Positions 34,501 through 46,500 of a stretch of 64,000 bases of DNA are shown here, piece after piece. The translations under genes were made by a program, and so were the position numbers. Each line of letters begins with the position of its first letter. Positions within the stretch are counted from its first letter, which is position 1. The notes under the pieces are model-generated. The model ran no database searches, was not told where the DNA came from, and was given only the letters and a program-made list of their open reading frames with translations. The stretch is from Alviniconcha marisindica (taxonomy: Eukaryota; Mollusca; Gastropoda; Provannidae): assembly GCA_018857735.1 (NCBI GenBank), contig JABMCL010003269.1, positions 10,001 to 74,000 of the forward strand, read 5' to 3'.

Positions 34501-37500
34501 CAGTTTACACCTCTAAAACACCCAACACACCCATTTTAAACATCCAACACATCCAGTTTAAACACCTCTAAAACACCCAACACATCCAGAACCAACACAC
34601 CCAGTTTAAACACCTCTAAAACACCCAGTTTAAACACATCTAAAATACCAAACACATCCAGTTCAAACACCTCTAAAACACCCAGCACACCTCTCCCCAT
34701 ACTAATGTATGTCTCCACCAGGTAACCCCCCCACCCCCCCCCCCCCACACCCCCCCATGATCACACACCAAGCTACATCTCCAGGTAACACACTGACATA
34801 TCCCCCCCCACCCCCGATGATGACACACCAAGCTACATCTCCACCAGGTAAGACACTGACATCCCCCCCACCAGTGTACATCTCCACCAGGTAAGACAGT
34901 GACATACCTCCCCCCTGACAATGAGACTGGGCAGATGCAGAGCAGCAGGAAGCTCTTTCACCGAAACCTCATCCACCACCAAGTGCGTCGCATCCTCACT
35001 GCCCACAGATGTGTGAGTGCCACCTGCACACGCAATATTACTCTATGAATAACAATGGTCACTTCTACAGTATAGTGCTGCATCTCGCTGACAAGGGTGA
35101 GCACACTGTAGGCAAGTACGTCCTCCACAGCAAGTGTTACTGTAGGTCTTACACAGCAAGTGTTGCAGTAGGTCAGTATGTCTTACACAGCAGATGTACT
35201 GTAGGTCAGTACCTTACACAGCAGATGTACTGTAGGTCAGTGTCTTGTCTTACACAGCAGGTGTACTGTGGGTCAGTATGTCCTCCACAACAAGTGTTAC
35301 TGTAGGTCAGTGTGTCTTACACAGAAGATGTACTGTAGGTCAGTATGTCTTACACAGCAGGTGTACTGTGGGTCAGTATGTCCTCCACAACAGAGGTACT
35401 GTAGGTCAGTATGTCTTACACAGAAGATGTACTGTAGGTCAGTATGTCTTACACAGCAGATGTACTGTAGGTCAGTACCTTACACAGCAGATGTACTGTA
35501 GGGCAGTGTCTTGTCTTACACAGCAGGTGTACTGTAGGTCAGTATGTCCTCCACAGCAAGTGTTACTGTAGGTCAGTATGTCTTACACAGAAGATGTACT
35601 GTAGGTCAGTATCTCACACAGCAGATGTACTGTAGGTCAGTACATCATATACAGCAGATGTAGTGTAGGTCAGTATGTCCCACACAACAAATGTCACCAT
35701 AGGTTAGTCTATCCCACACAAGAGATGTTATTGCAGGTCAGTACAACAAATGTCACTGTAGTTCTGAACCCCTGTACAAATGTTGCTATTACTGTAGTTC
35801 AGAACCACCGTACAACAAATGTTATTGTTGGTCACAACTCCTGTACAACAAATACAACTGCTGGTCAGAACCCCTGTACAACAAATACAACTGTAGTTCA
35901 GAACCCCTGTACAACAAATGCTACTGCTGGTCAGAACCCCTGTACAACAAATACTACTGCTGGTCAGAACCCCTGCACAACAAAATTAATTCTGCTGCCA
36001 TGTGAATAACTCACGTACAACAAAAAACCTTTTGAAGCAGGTTAGGCTTTCTCCTCTGGACTCAACAAGTCAATCAGTGTAGATGTCGAGACTACATGTA
36101 TTTCTTTCAGCAGAAATAGCAAACGGGGACTGTGTGCACAGGTATCCAGTGTACGTGTGCTTGCGTGTGTGTGGTTACCATTCTGTACTGTAAGCTCCTC
36201 CATGTGTTTCTGTTCATCAGTGGAGAAACCCAAGAAGCTTAGACAGCAGTCGAAAAACGGCTTCACTTTGTACTCCATCTGAAAAAGCAAGCACACGAGT
36301 AGACTGTAACCAGCTACGGAAACGACAAAGAACATCAACACTCAATGGCATCAGTCTTACACATGCAAACTCTCACGCGGCTACAACTTCACTGAAAACT
36401 ATGGTAGCGATATAACCTGTGCCTGAAGTATAATAAGTCCGTTTGTAACAGCTTTGGCTGTTTTGAGAAAAGGCCGGTTAACTTAGTGCAACATGAGTGA
36501 AATGGATGTGTAGGGTTAGGAATGTGTCCTTTGTCTCCTTATTACTTCCCTTGTGCTATATTCTTTGTTTCAAACCACAGTGCATGTTTTATATTTTAAG
36601 TACAGCATGCAGTTTCTGGAAATAAAATGTATTTGATCTATGAAAAAAAAGAAAACTATGGTAGACAGTTCACAGTAGACTGATTGCTTATAGCACCTGC
36701 ACAGCTTTTTGTGAACAGCAAATTCACTGAATATTTCCACATTGCCATGTTATGGCCCAACGGTACTTGCTTTTGTATTTGATTCATGTGTCTATCATGT
36801 TTTTCTCATCAGCTTGACATCGCCAAAGTTGTGCCTCACATTTGCAAGTGCTTTATCTGTTGATATTTTCACATTTGAGCCAAATTTCAGGTGGTGTAAT
36901 TTTCTGCACTGCTAGTCATGTAGTACAGACAATTACAGTACAAATATTCCATCTTTGCAAGGTGCAAACATTTTAGACAAGTTCAGTTTTCAGGATGGCA
37001 TATAAACATTCAGGAAAGCCCACACATCTTCTACCCTGTCTCAGAAAATTTCCCCAGTGCTCACTGCCAGGTTCTCAAGTTCCTCAACATTTCCTATCTT
37101 CCAAGATGCAAGCCACTTGTGATGCTTGCTTTGCCCAGCAGCCTAGCTGCTTGTTCCTTTCCCACTCTGACAGCAGCAATGAAACATTTCTGACCTGTTC
37201 TGAGAGAGAAAAAGTACAGGTGGTTACCATGGATTCAGAGTTAGCGGTGATGTCCAGGTTGTAGCGTTCCTCCCAGAGATGTTCCACCCACTGCCCACTC
37301 ATGATGGGCATCCCCATCGTCATGGCATACTGAAACACACAGCAGCAGCACTAGAGCTTTAGAAAAGGGAAGCAAGTCCATTGTTTTCCAAGAATTAAAC
37401 TGAAAAACAATCCAGCTGCTGTTTGAATCTCTGCTTCTGTTTACCTGTCTTCAAAATTATTGTGTAGTATAGGGACAGTCTTCACACTCTACCAGTCCAC

Positions 37501-40500
37501 TCTACTACTAGTCAGACGGCCAAATGACTCCCATCGCTGCCCATCTGAATGTAGAAACCACTCTGGGGGTGAAAGTGTGGTGTTACTGGGCACCGCTTCC
37601 CTTTCTTCCCGCCTGCTGGGACATCAGTCCCTTGTCTTGATCAGCTGGATCATAGAACTGGCACAGCATGGCATCTAGGTGGTTTCTGAACCAGGGATGG
37701 CAGATAGGTTGTATATGAATCAGGGGTGGGTGGGCGTTGGGGTGGCTAGGTGATTTATGAACCAGGGATGTTGGCTAGGTGATTTATGAACCAGAGGGGA
37801 TGGCTAGGTGGTATATGAACCAGGGGTGATGGCTAGGTGGGTTATGAACCAGGGGTGGTGGCTAGGTGATGTATGAACCAGGGGTGATGGCTAGGTGGTA
37901 TATGAACCAGGGATGGTGGCTAGGTGGTGTATGAACCAGGGGTGGTGGCTAGGTTGTGTATGAACCAGGGGTGGTGGCTAGGTTGTGTATGAACCAGAGG
38001 TGATGGCTAGGTGGTATATGAACCAGGGATGATGGCTAGGTGATTTATGAACAAAGGGTGATGGCTATGTTGTGTATGAACCAAGGATGGCGGCTAGGTG
38101 GTTTATGAACCAGGGATGGTAGCTAGGTGGTATATGAACCAGGGATGGTGTCTAGGTGGTTTATGAACCAGGGATGGTGGCTAGGTGGTTTATGAACCAC
38201 AGATGGTGGCCAGGTGGTTTATGAACCAGGGATGGTGGCTAGGTGGTTTATGAACCACAGATGGTGGCCAGGTGGTTTATGAACCAGGGATAGTGGCTAG
38301 GTGGTTTCTGAACTAATCTGAGTCACTGACCTTGTACTTCTCTCCCCCTGTGCAGTTGGCAATGAGGTGAGTGACTTTGGGCGTCATGTCCCTCCTGACA
38401 CTGCCTCCCATGTGATGGACAAGGTCCACCAGGTGGCCCTGAAAGCCACACAGCCGTGCATACAATTAACAGAATTACACAGATGGAGAGATGAGATTGT
38501 GATGGATTTCTTCCTTAAGTCTTTTATCTGTTGTGATTTTAGACTTGTCTGAAAATTACTCAATAAACAAAATACAGGGGGGGGAAGAAACACAAACTCA
38601 AACCAACATGGAATTTACCCTCCAGCCAGAAGTCACACTTTCAGATACACACTTATTTGTATTCACAGTCACACAAACATACATGGATATATATATAATT
38701 TTCACACACATAAGTAAATACTGACAAAATCTTTGTCACATTTACACAAACACACTCACAGGTCATATATTATGTCATTGTATACATGCTTCCACACAGA
38801 CAAAGTACAATCTATCACTGATTCACTCATATAATCAGCAATCATCTACCACGCATACCTTTATGCCCCCCCCCCCCATCATATAGGGATATATGATATA
38901 ATTATATATAACAACATAAACATATATATATATAAGTACACATATGTATATATGTGTAATGTCATGTTATTATGGCATGCAATATGCTGAAATCCCCAAA
39001 GTCCATGTTTGTAATGCATAAATGCATGCACACACTCACATTGACACACACACACACAGACTATACAGGCTCTCATTCTCAATCCTGTCTACTTTCACCT
39101 CACTCCTAAATTACATCACCAGTCTCCGGCCAGCATCACCTTGCAACAAAACGCTGACTAGTAACAGTGTAGCCTGCCCCTGGAATGAGTGAAAATGTCT
39201 CACGGGGAGCCATCTTTTCTTTTAAAAACCACATTTTTAAACCCTGGTTCCGCACAGTTCAGTTAATTAAACAACCCCTTGCCTGTTCTACGTCGTTCAA
39301 ATGAAATACAATGATACTTTATTAATCCTTAAAAAGAAACTTTGGTTGTCTGCCTTTGACAAATACTTAATAATAAATCTGGTTATCTGCTTTGACAAAT
39401 ACGTAATCATAAATTTGGTTGTCTGCCTTTGACAAATACTTAATAATTATAATAAATTGGGTTGTCTGCCTTTGACAAATACTTAATAATAAATGTGGTT
39501 GTCTGCCTTTGACAAATAATAAAAACAAGTAAATAGAAACAGAAAGTACTTATACAGTTCAAAGCATCTGAACCCACCAGCTACCAACCAGAGACTAACA
39601 CTGCACTGAGTCAACTACTTCTTGTTGATTCTTCATGCAGTCTTTTCTCAAGAGTTCCTTGCGTTAGACCTAGGCCAGGGATGTTTTGAACACTGTATAC
39701 ATACCAACATACTAACACTGTGATGCAATGGTATCAGCAAGATTAGCATTCTTTGCATACTTCTCCACACCTGTCCTTTGAAAGCCACTTGTTTTTAGAA
39801 GCATTCAGTAAAAAAAAAAAAAAAAACCCCATACTTGTGCAACAGATCTGCTCTTGATTTACTGCTTGCCAGTAAATACTGATACAGATTGATCAGAATT
39901 ATAAAAACAATGCCCAGCCTTATTTACTTTCCTATTATAAAGATGAACTTATTACACGCTATCTCAAAGGTCAGCTTAAGGCCAGACGTTACCACATATA
40001 TCAGAGAATGGTCAGCCTGATTTCTGATTAAACTGAAAAGCCTACAATACACACTCAGGTGCTGAGCTATTCACTCTGTCAAGCACAAAGTTTTTTTGAG
40101 TAAAATAAACAGCCAACATACACAGATGAACACTAACCTATTTATTCTGTTCATCAAGTTACAAGACACCTTGTGATTTGTTAGTACATATATGTAAGGT
40201 GTATAGTAATAATAACACACTCATCTCTACACTATTTCAAGTCAAGTCAAGAAACTTTTTATTCTTTCAAAGGAAAATGTGGGTGCCACACATAAGAACA
40301 AAGACAGTGTACATGTGTAAAAGATTAACACTTAAAAAGTACGCAACAACACATAATATCACAATATACAATAAACACACTGAAGCACATCGATAGCCCA
40401 TCAAATGAAAACAAAAACAAGGACTCATATGCAGTAGTTATTAACAACAAAAAGCAGATAAAAAAGAAAAGAAAAGAAAAACCTTCAAGAGTGTAGGAGA

Positions 40501-43500
40501 AAAATAACAGCTTAGGAACACTGTAACAGGGGTGGCAGAGCCACAAAAATATGACCAGCTCCAGAAGGGTGGGGTGTGTGTGTGTGTGTGTGTGTGGGGA
40601 GGGGGGGGGGGGGGGGGGGGATGACACTGGTATCCCAAGTCAGCAAAAAGAGACAGCAGGAAAGTCTGTCCATTTTCACTGTGCAGTACACTGTGTGACT
40701 CTGGTATCCCAAGTCAGTGAAAAGAGAGACAGCAGGAACGTCTGTCAGTGTGCACTAAGTGTGATACTGGAAGTCCAAGTTGTACCGGTAATCAGTCAGT
40801 GAGAGGCAAACAGACGTTAAGAATGTCACTTTTTACTGTGCAGTACAAGGTATCATACTGGTAGTCCAAGTTAGCACTGAGGAAAAAGTCAGCAGGAAAC
40901 GTCAGTCAGTTTACGAATCATACTGGTAGCAGTGGGGAAAATGTCAGCAGGAAACGTCAGTCAGTTTACGAATCATACTGGTAGCAGTGGGGAAAATGTC
41001 AGCAGGAAACGTCAGTTTACGAATCATACTGGTAGCAGTGGGGAAAATGTCAGCAGGAACATATGTCAGTTTTCACTGGTACAGTGGTAGTCCAAGTTAG
41101 CGTTCGGGAAAGAGACAGCAGGTGCATCAGTCAGTTTTCACTGTGATACTTCTAGTCCAAGTTAGCACTGGGGAAAAAGTTTTCACTGTGCAATACAACG
41201 TATCATACTGGTAGTCCAAGTTATGGGGAAAACATCAGTAGGTTTTCATACTGGTACTGGTAGTCCAAGTTAGTGATGGGGAAAAAGTCGGCAGGTCAGC
41301 TTTCACTGTGCAATACAAAATACAACATATCATAGTGGTACAGTGGTAGTCTATGATAGCGCGGGGGGGGGGGGGAGTCAGCAGCAATGTGTCAGTTTTC
41401 ACTGTGCAACACAACGTATCATACTGATAGTCCAAGTTAGCGATGGGATAAAAGTCAGCAGGAACATCAGCCAGTTTTCACTGTGCAACACAACGTATCA
41501 TACTGATAGTCCAAGTTAGCGCTGGGGAAAAAGTCAGCAGGAACATCAGCCAGACAACCCAGTCACTGTGCATTGCCCATGCCAAGCCCACCTTTCTAAT
41601 GCGCTGTGCCATGCATGCAGGAATAAAATTCAAAACCTCACCAGCCACTTGCGTCTCGACTAAAAACACAGCAAATGAGTGTGCCTCTGTCACAACCACT
41701 CTTCACTACAAAGCCTTTCTCTTCCAAAAACATTCAACATGCTAGCTGAGACAGATTACTGTGTAACATGTGAACATTTCATAAATTGTCATAAACTAGG
41801 TTGTCAAATTGCATTCATGATTAAATTCAACAATACAAAACACACACTGAATTAAAACATCCACCCACAATAGCTGATAACTTTGAAAATTATAATATTC
41901 AAATCAGTAAGTCTTGATGGAGAGAGTTTTAGTTTCTGTGCACTGCCAACTGCCATCTTAGAAACACAGATTCTCCATAATACTAATATCAGTAAATAAT
42001 TAAAATCATCGCCACAAGATGATTCAAGCTAACAAATCAATTGCCCATCAAAGTTAATTCAGATTATAAAAAGAGCATGCACATCTATTTCTGCTCTGTT
42101 GCAACAGACAGCACACTCCAAGCCTCGCTTTTCGGCACCCTTCCCCAAAACTCTGCCTGTGGTCATGTCATTGAAGGGCACTCCTTATCTCTGTGCACCT
42201 GTCCAACCAAATCCCTCCCCCCCCCCCACCCCCCCCAGGAATTCTCATACTGTCAGTAAAATTTTCAAAAAGGTAGAATACTAAGACTATGGAAACAACA
42301 TATAAAAGCAGGCACGTAGACAGAGGGAATGTCTGCCCGGGTAAAGATTGTTCAGTCTTGATTTGAAGAATTTTGGTTCTATCTGTCAGTGGTCCCTACA
42401 GTACAGAAATTTTAACTGAGTGTCAAAATGACCATCAGCCCAAAATGGGAAGGTCAAACACATTAAACTGGAGGTCACAACTACTTACTCAAAACCATTT
42501 TTGAACTTTATATATAATATATATACATTTCTTACAGAATTACACATCACAAATGCTCACTTGGTCACTGGCCATCATTTGGTTGTAAACAGTTGCCTTT
42601 TCTGATTTCTTTTATTCATTTGGCAGTGACGCAGAAAGGGAATGAAAATGATCCTGTGCCAAGCAGAACATTTTAACACGAACAGGTAATTTTTTTTGGT
42701 AATACCACAGTGTGCACCCCAAGGCCAAAGAGAATTGGGGGGAGGGGGGGGGGTATTTTCTAAAGAAGTATGGAAACTCACAAATAAAGTTCTCACAAAT
42801 GAAGTGCCATTCAACACACAATTTATTCAACTTCTGACACTTCTGCTAAATCAGGTGGTGAATGGACTGAACCTTTGAAGTGGAAGTGAACATGAAAAAT
42901 ACTGATGAACCGCCCAAATGGGTCAAACCAACACCTGGGGAACTGACAGATAACTGCTTTTTAAATTTAAAGCCCAGTCGACCGTGATGGTAAACATTAG
43001 GGCGATCACCCGGGGGAGTGAATCACTGGAACATCAGCCACAACGAAGATCGACAGCGCTGTGTTGATTTGGTGCAGTGAAGCGTGATATTTTTGGTGCT
43101 GTTGTTTCAGTACTGAGAGAATATTAGCATGCAGACCACCAAACAGGACAGACCGCGGAGCGAATAAAAACCGGCAACAAGAGTCAAGCCAGCACCTGGG
43201 GCGTCCAGCACAACGACTGGAACAGCAGCCACAGCAAAGATCAGCAGTGCTGTGCTGATTTGGTGTGCTCAGCAAAGATTTGCATTTTAGCTGTCCTTTC
43301 AACTGGGAAAGGGTTACAATCCACTGAACCCAACAAACTGCACGGCAAGCAGTTTTTGTTTTTGCTGACTGGGCAATTATTTGAACACAATCCGCAAACT
43401 GGCAGCAGTCTGGTCTCAGCTGCACAGACTCTGCAAGGGAGGGACACAAGAAGCACACTGCAGGATTATCAACACGTTTCTGTGGAAGAGCTTTGTCTGG

Positions 43501-46500
43501 AAGCAAAGATTTCTTATTTTTTATATTAGATTTGACAGCAGAGCACATCTCTGCACCTATCCGCTAAGTATGAAGGGCCATTTTGTCAGCAAACTGGTAA
43601 AGAAGCAGCTTCTCAACCAATCAGCGCTTGAGTACAACTTCCAGAAATTACTTTTCAACCAAACATTGGGGACAGGAATCTTATCAGGGAAGCAGGGTAT
43701 TTGATTTTTGGATTTGGTAGATCTAATTCCAATTAGCGAATAAGCATCTTGATCATTTTGAAAAGGTGTATGTGCCAATATGATTCACAGGCTCCATGTC
43801 TGTGTGTCAAAACCGAAATCTGTGTGTAACACACCTGCAGTTGTGTGTTATCAGGACCACTGTGTTGTAAGCGCTGTTAGTGGTTATAATAACACAAGAG
43901 AAACGGGCCCCAATATAATGTGAGTTGTCTGTGTGGTTACAAACTCACTGCCATTTGAGAACCAATGAAAACCAAGTTTGATGAGAGTTTTTGGAGACAC
44001 ATGGCCTAACCAGTTACAGCAGTGGTCGGAGGAAGAATGTCGTAAACTAAGGCTTGGAGTTTGCACAGAGTTTACTGCGTCCCGTTGCACAGAGAGTTTA
44101 CTGTGTGCCACTGCACAGAGAGTTTACTGTGTGCCATTGCACAGAGAGTTTACAGTGTGCCGTTACACAGAGTTTACTGTGTGCTGTTGCACAAAGTTTA
44201 CTGTGTGCTGTTGCACAGAGTTTACTGTGTGCCGTTACACAGAGAGTTTACTGTGTGCCATTGCACAGAGAGTTTACTGTGTGCCGTTGCACAGAGAGTT
44301 TACTGTGTGCCGTTGCACAGAGAGTTTACTGTGTGCCGTTGCACAGAGAGTTTACTGTGTGCCGTTGCACAGAGTTTACTGTGTGCCGTTGCACAGAGTT
44401 TACTGTGTGCCGTTGCACAGAGAGTTTACTGTGTGCCGTTGCACAGAGAGTTTACTGTGTGCCACTGCACAGAGAGTTTACTGTGTGCCGTTGCACAGAG
44501 TTTACTGTGTGCCATTGCACAGAGTTTACTGCGTGCCGTTGCACAGAGAGTATACTACATGCCTTTGCACAGAGAGTTTACTGTGTGCCATTGCACAGAG
44601 TTTACTGCGTGCCGTTGCACAGAGAGTATACTACATGCCTTTGCACAGAGTTTACTGTGTGCCATTGCACAGAGTTTACTGCGTGCCGTTGCACAGAGTT
44701 TACTGTGTGCCATTGCACAGAGTTTACTGCATGCCGTTGCACAGAGAGTATACTACATGCCTTTGCACAGAGAGTATACTGCATGCCGTTGCACAGAGAG
44801 TTTACTGTGTGCCGTTGCACAGAGAGTTTACTGTGTGCCGTAGCACAGAATTTACTGTGTGCCACTGCACAGAGAGTTTACTGTGTGCCATTGCACAGTT
44901 TACTGTGTGCCGTTGCACAGAGAGTTTACTGTGTGCCGTTGCACAGAGAGTTTACTGTGTGCCGTTGCACAGAGAGTTTACTGTGTGCCATTGCACAGAG
45001 ACTACTGTGTGCCGTTGCACAGAGTTTACTGTGTGCCACTGCACAGGGAGTTTACTGTGTCAGTGTGTGCCACTGCACAGAGAGTTTACTGCGTGCCATT
45101 GCACAGAGAGTTTACTGTGTGCCACTGCACAGAGAGTTTACTGTGTGCCACTGCACAGAGAGTTTACTGTGTGCCACTGCACAGAGAGTTTACTGTGTGC
45201 CACTGCACAGAGAGTTTACTGTGTGCGGTGCATGCAGTCCTGCTGCAAAACGTGTGCGATAAGCTCCAGCTACTGAGCTAGCCACTTTACAACACAAAAG
45301 GTGTACACGACATAGTTACCATTTTCTGTTCAACAAAGGGAAACAGAATGAAAATCATGAGACTTCAAAATGTACATGCAGCTGTAACAGACTGTCGATC
45401 ATAATGCATACACATATGAGCAAATAAAATATGCTCAATCGGGTCAGAAAGAGGAGTTAGAGACAGCAACAAGATTGGTGAGGGGGGAGGGGGGGGAGGG
45501 GGGGGGGTGCGAGAGAAGAAACTTTTTACAACAAATTTGGCTGCACTACCAAAGAAATTAGCTTGAACAGTAAAGGGGCATTTTCAAACCCTATTTTTCA
45601 CTTGAATCAACACACAAGGGAGTTAATCCGTGCTTGAAATATGTACAACAAAGACCTGAGTCACCTACGGTAACTCTCACCTGGCATGCATGTAAATACA
45701 AGGTACGTAAACTCACCAAAAGGTACACCCTCAAAGAAAGGATGCCCCCCAGAGGCACATATATACCCTACATTTCAGGCACAATTGGCGACATAGGTGT
45801 GCACAGAACCCATTTTTATTCAAGACCAGACATTGTCCTTTGATCTCAAAACTGGTTCAACATATAATAAACGCACAGATACACACACTTACGTTTGACC
45901 TATTTTTCACTTGATATAGCACTCCACCTAAGGATCTTTTACAGTGAGAACCACACAGTTCTGAAACGCTTCCTAATGTTCATCCCGGTCTGAAGGGCTA
46001 GGCATCCAGTCTGGTTTCTCCACCAGACTAGAAGACAAAAGTACAGCATGGAACTGGAAACAGGTGAGATCACCACATTGTCAATGAAAATATTGTGCTG
46101 ATCCACACCGTGCAACAAACACGCTAGCAGCCAGGAGGGACGGAGGCCTGGATCAGCACGATATTTACATTGACAATGTGATGATCTCACTCAGTGAATA
46201 ACTAACTGCCTGTGGATGCGGAACACTTACAATTCTGTCGCGAGCCTTGAAGCCGGTGAAGCAGACAACGATTTTCTGCATGGATATGCAGAACAGGGGG
46301 CGGGCACTGAAGGGCAACACCTGACCACACAATAAGCTTCATCAACATCAACACTCTCTCCATCTGTCGTCATGGCATATCGCATGAGATGAGACGCTCA
46401 CTGTCCAGCAATACTTCAGAAACAAATATATCCTAGTCACAGTCAGTCCTCCTATGCCTTTAAAATTGCAGTAAAAACTCACCTCTATAAACAATACCAA

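Noticed and set aside
34096..34539. Plus-strand Thr/Ser repeat frame (SLNTSKTPDTS)
   Set aside because: It is the plus-strand reading of the 33-bp array beside exon 10.
43006..43548. A 180-codon minus-strand frame inside intron 5
   Set aside because: It spans a two-copy repeat and has no recognisable domain; adding it to ECT2 would break the BRCT1 fold between exons 5 and 6.
43978..45281. Long plus-strand Cys/Val/Tyr-rich open frames
   Set aside because: All frames are open because of the 24/26-bp repeat TTTACTGTGTGCCGTTGCAC; it lies in ECT2 intron 5.
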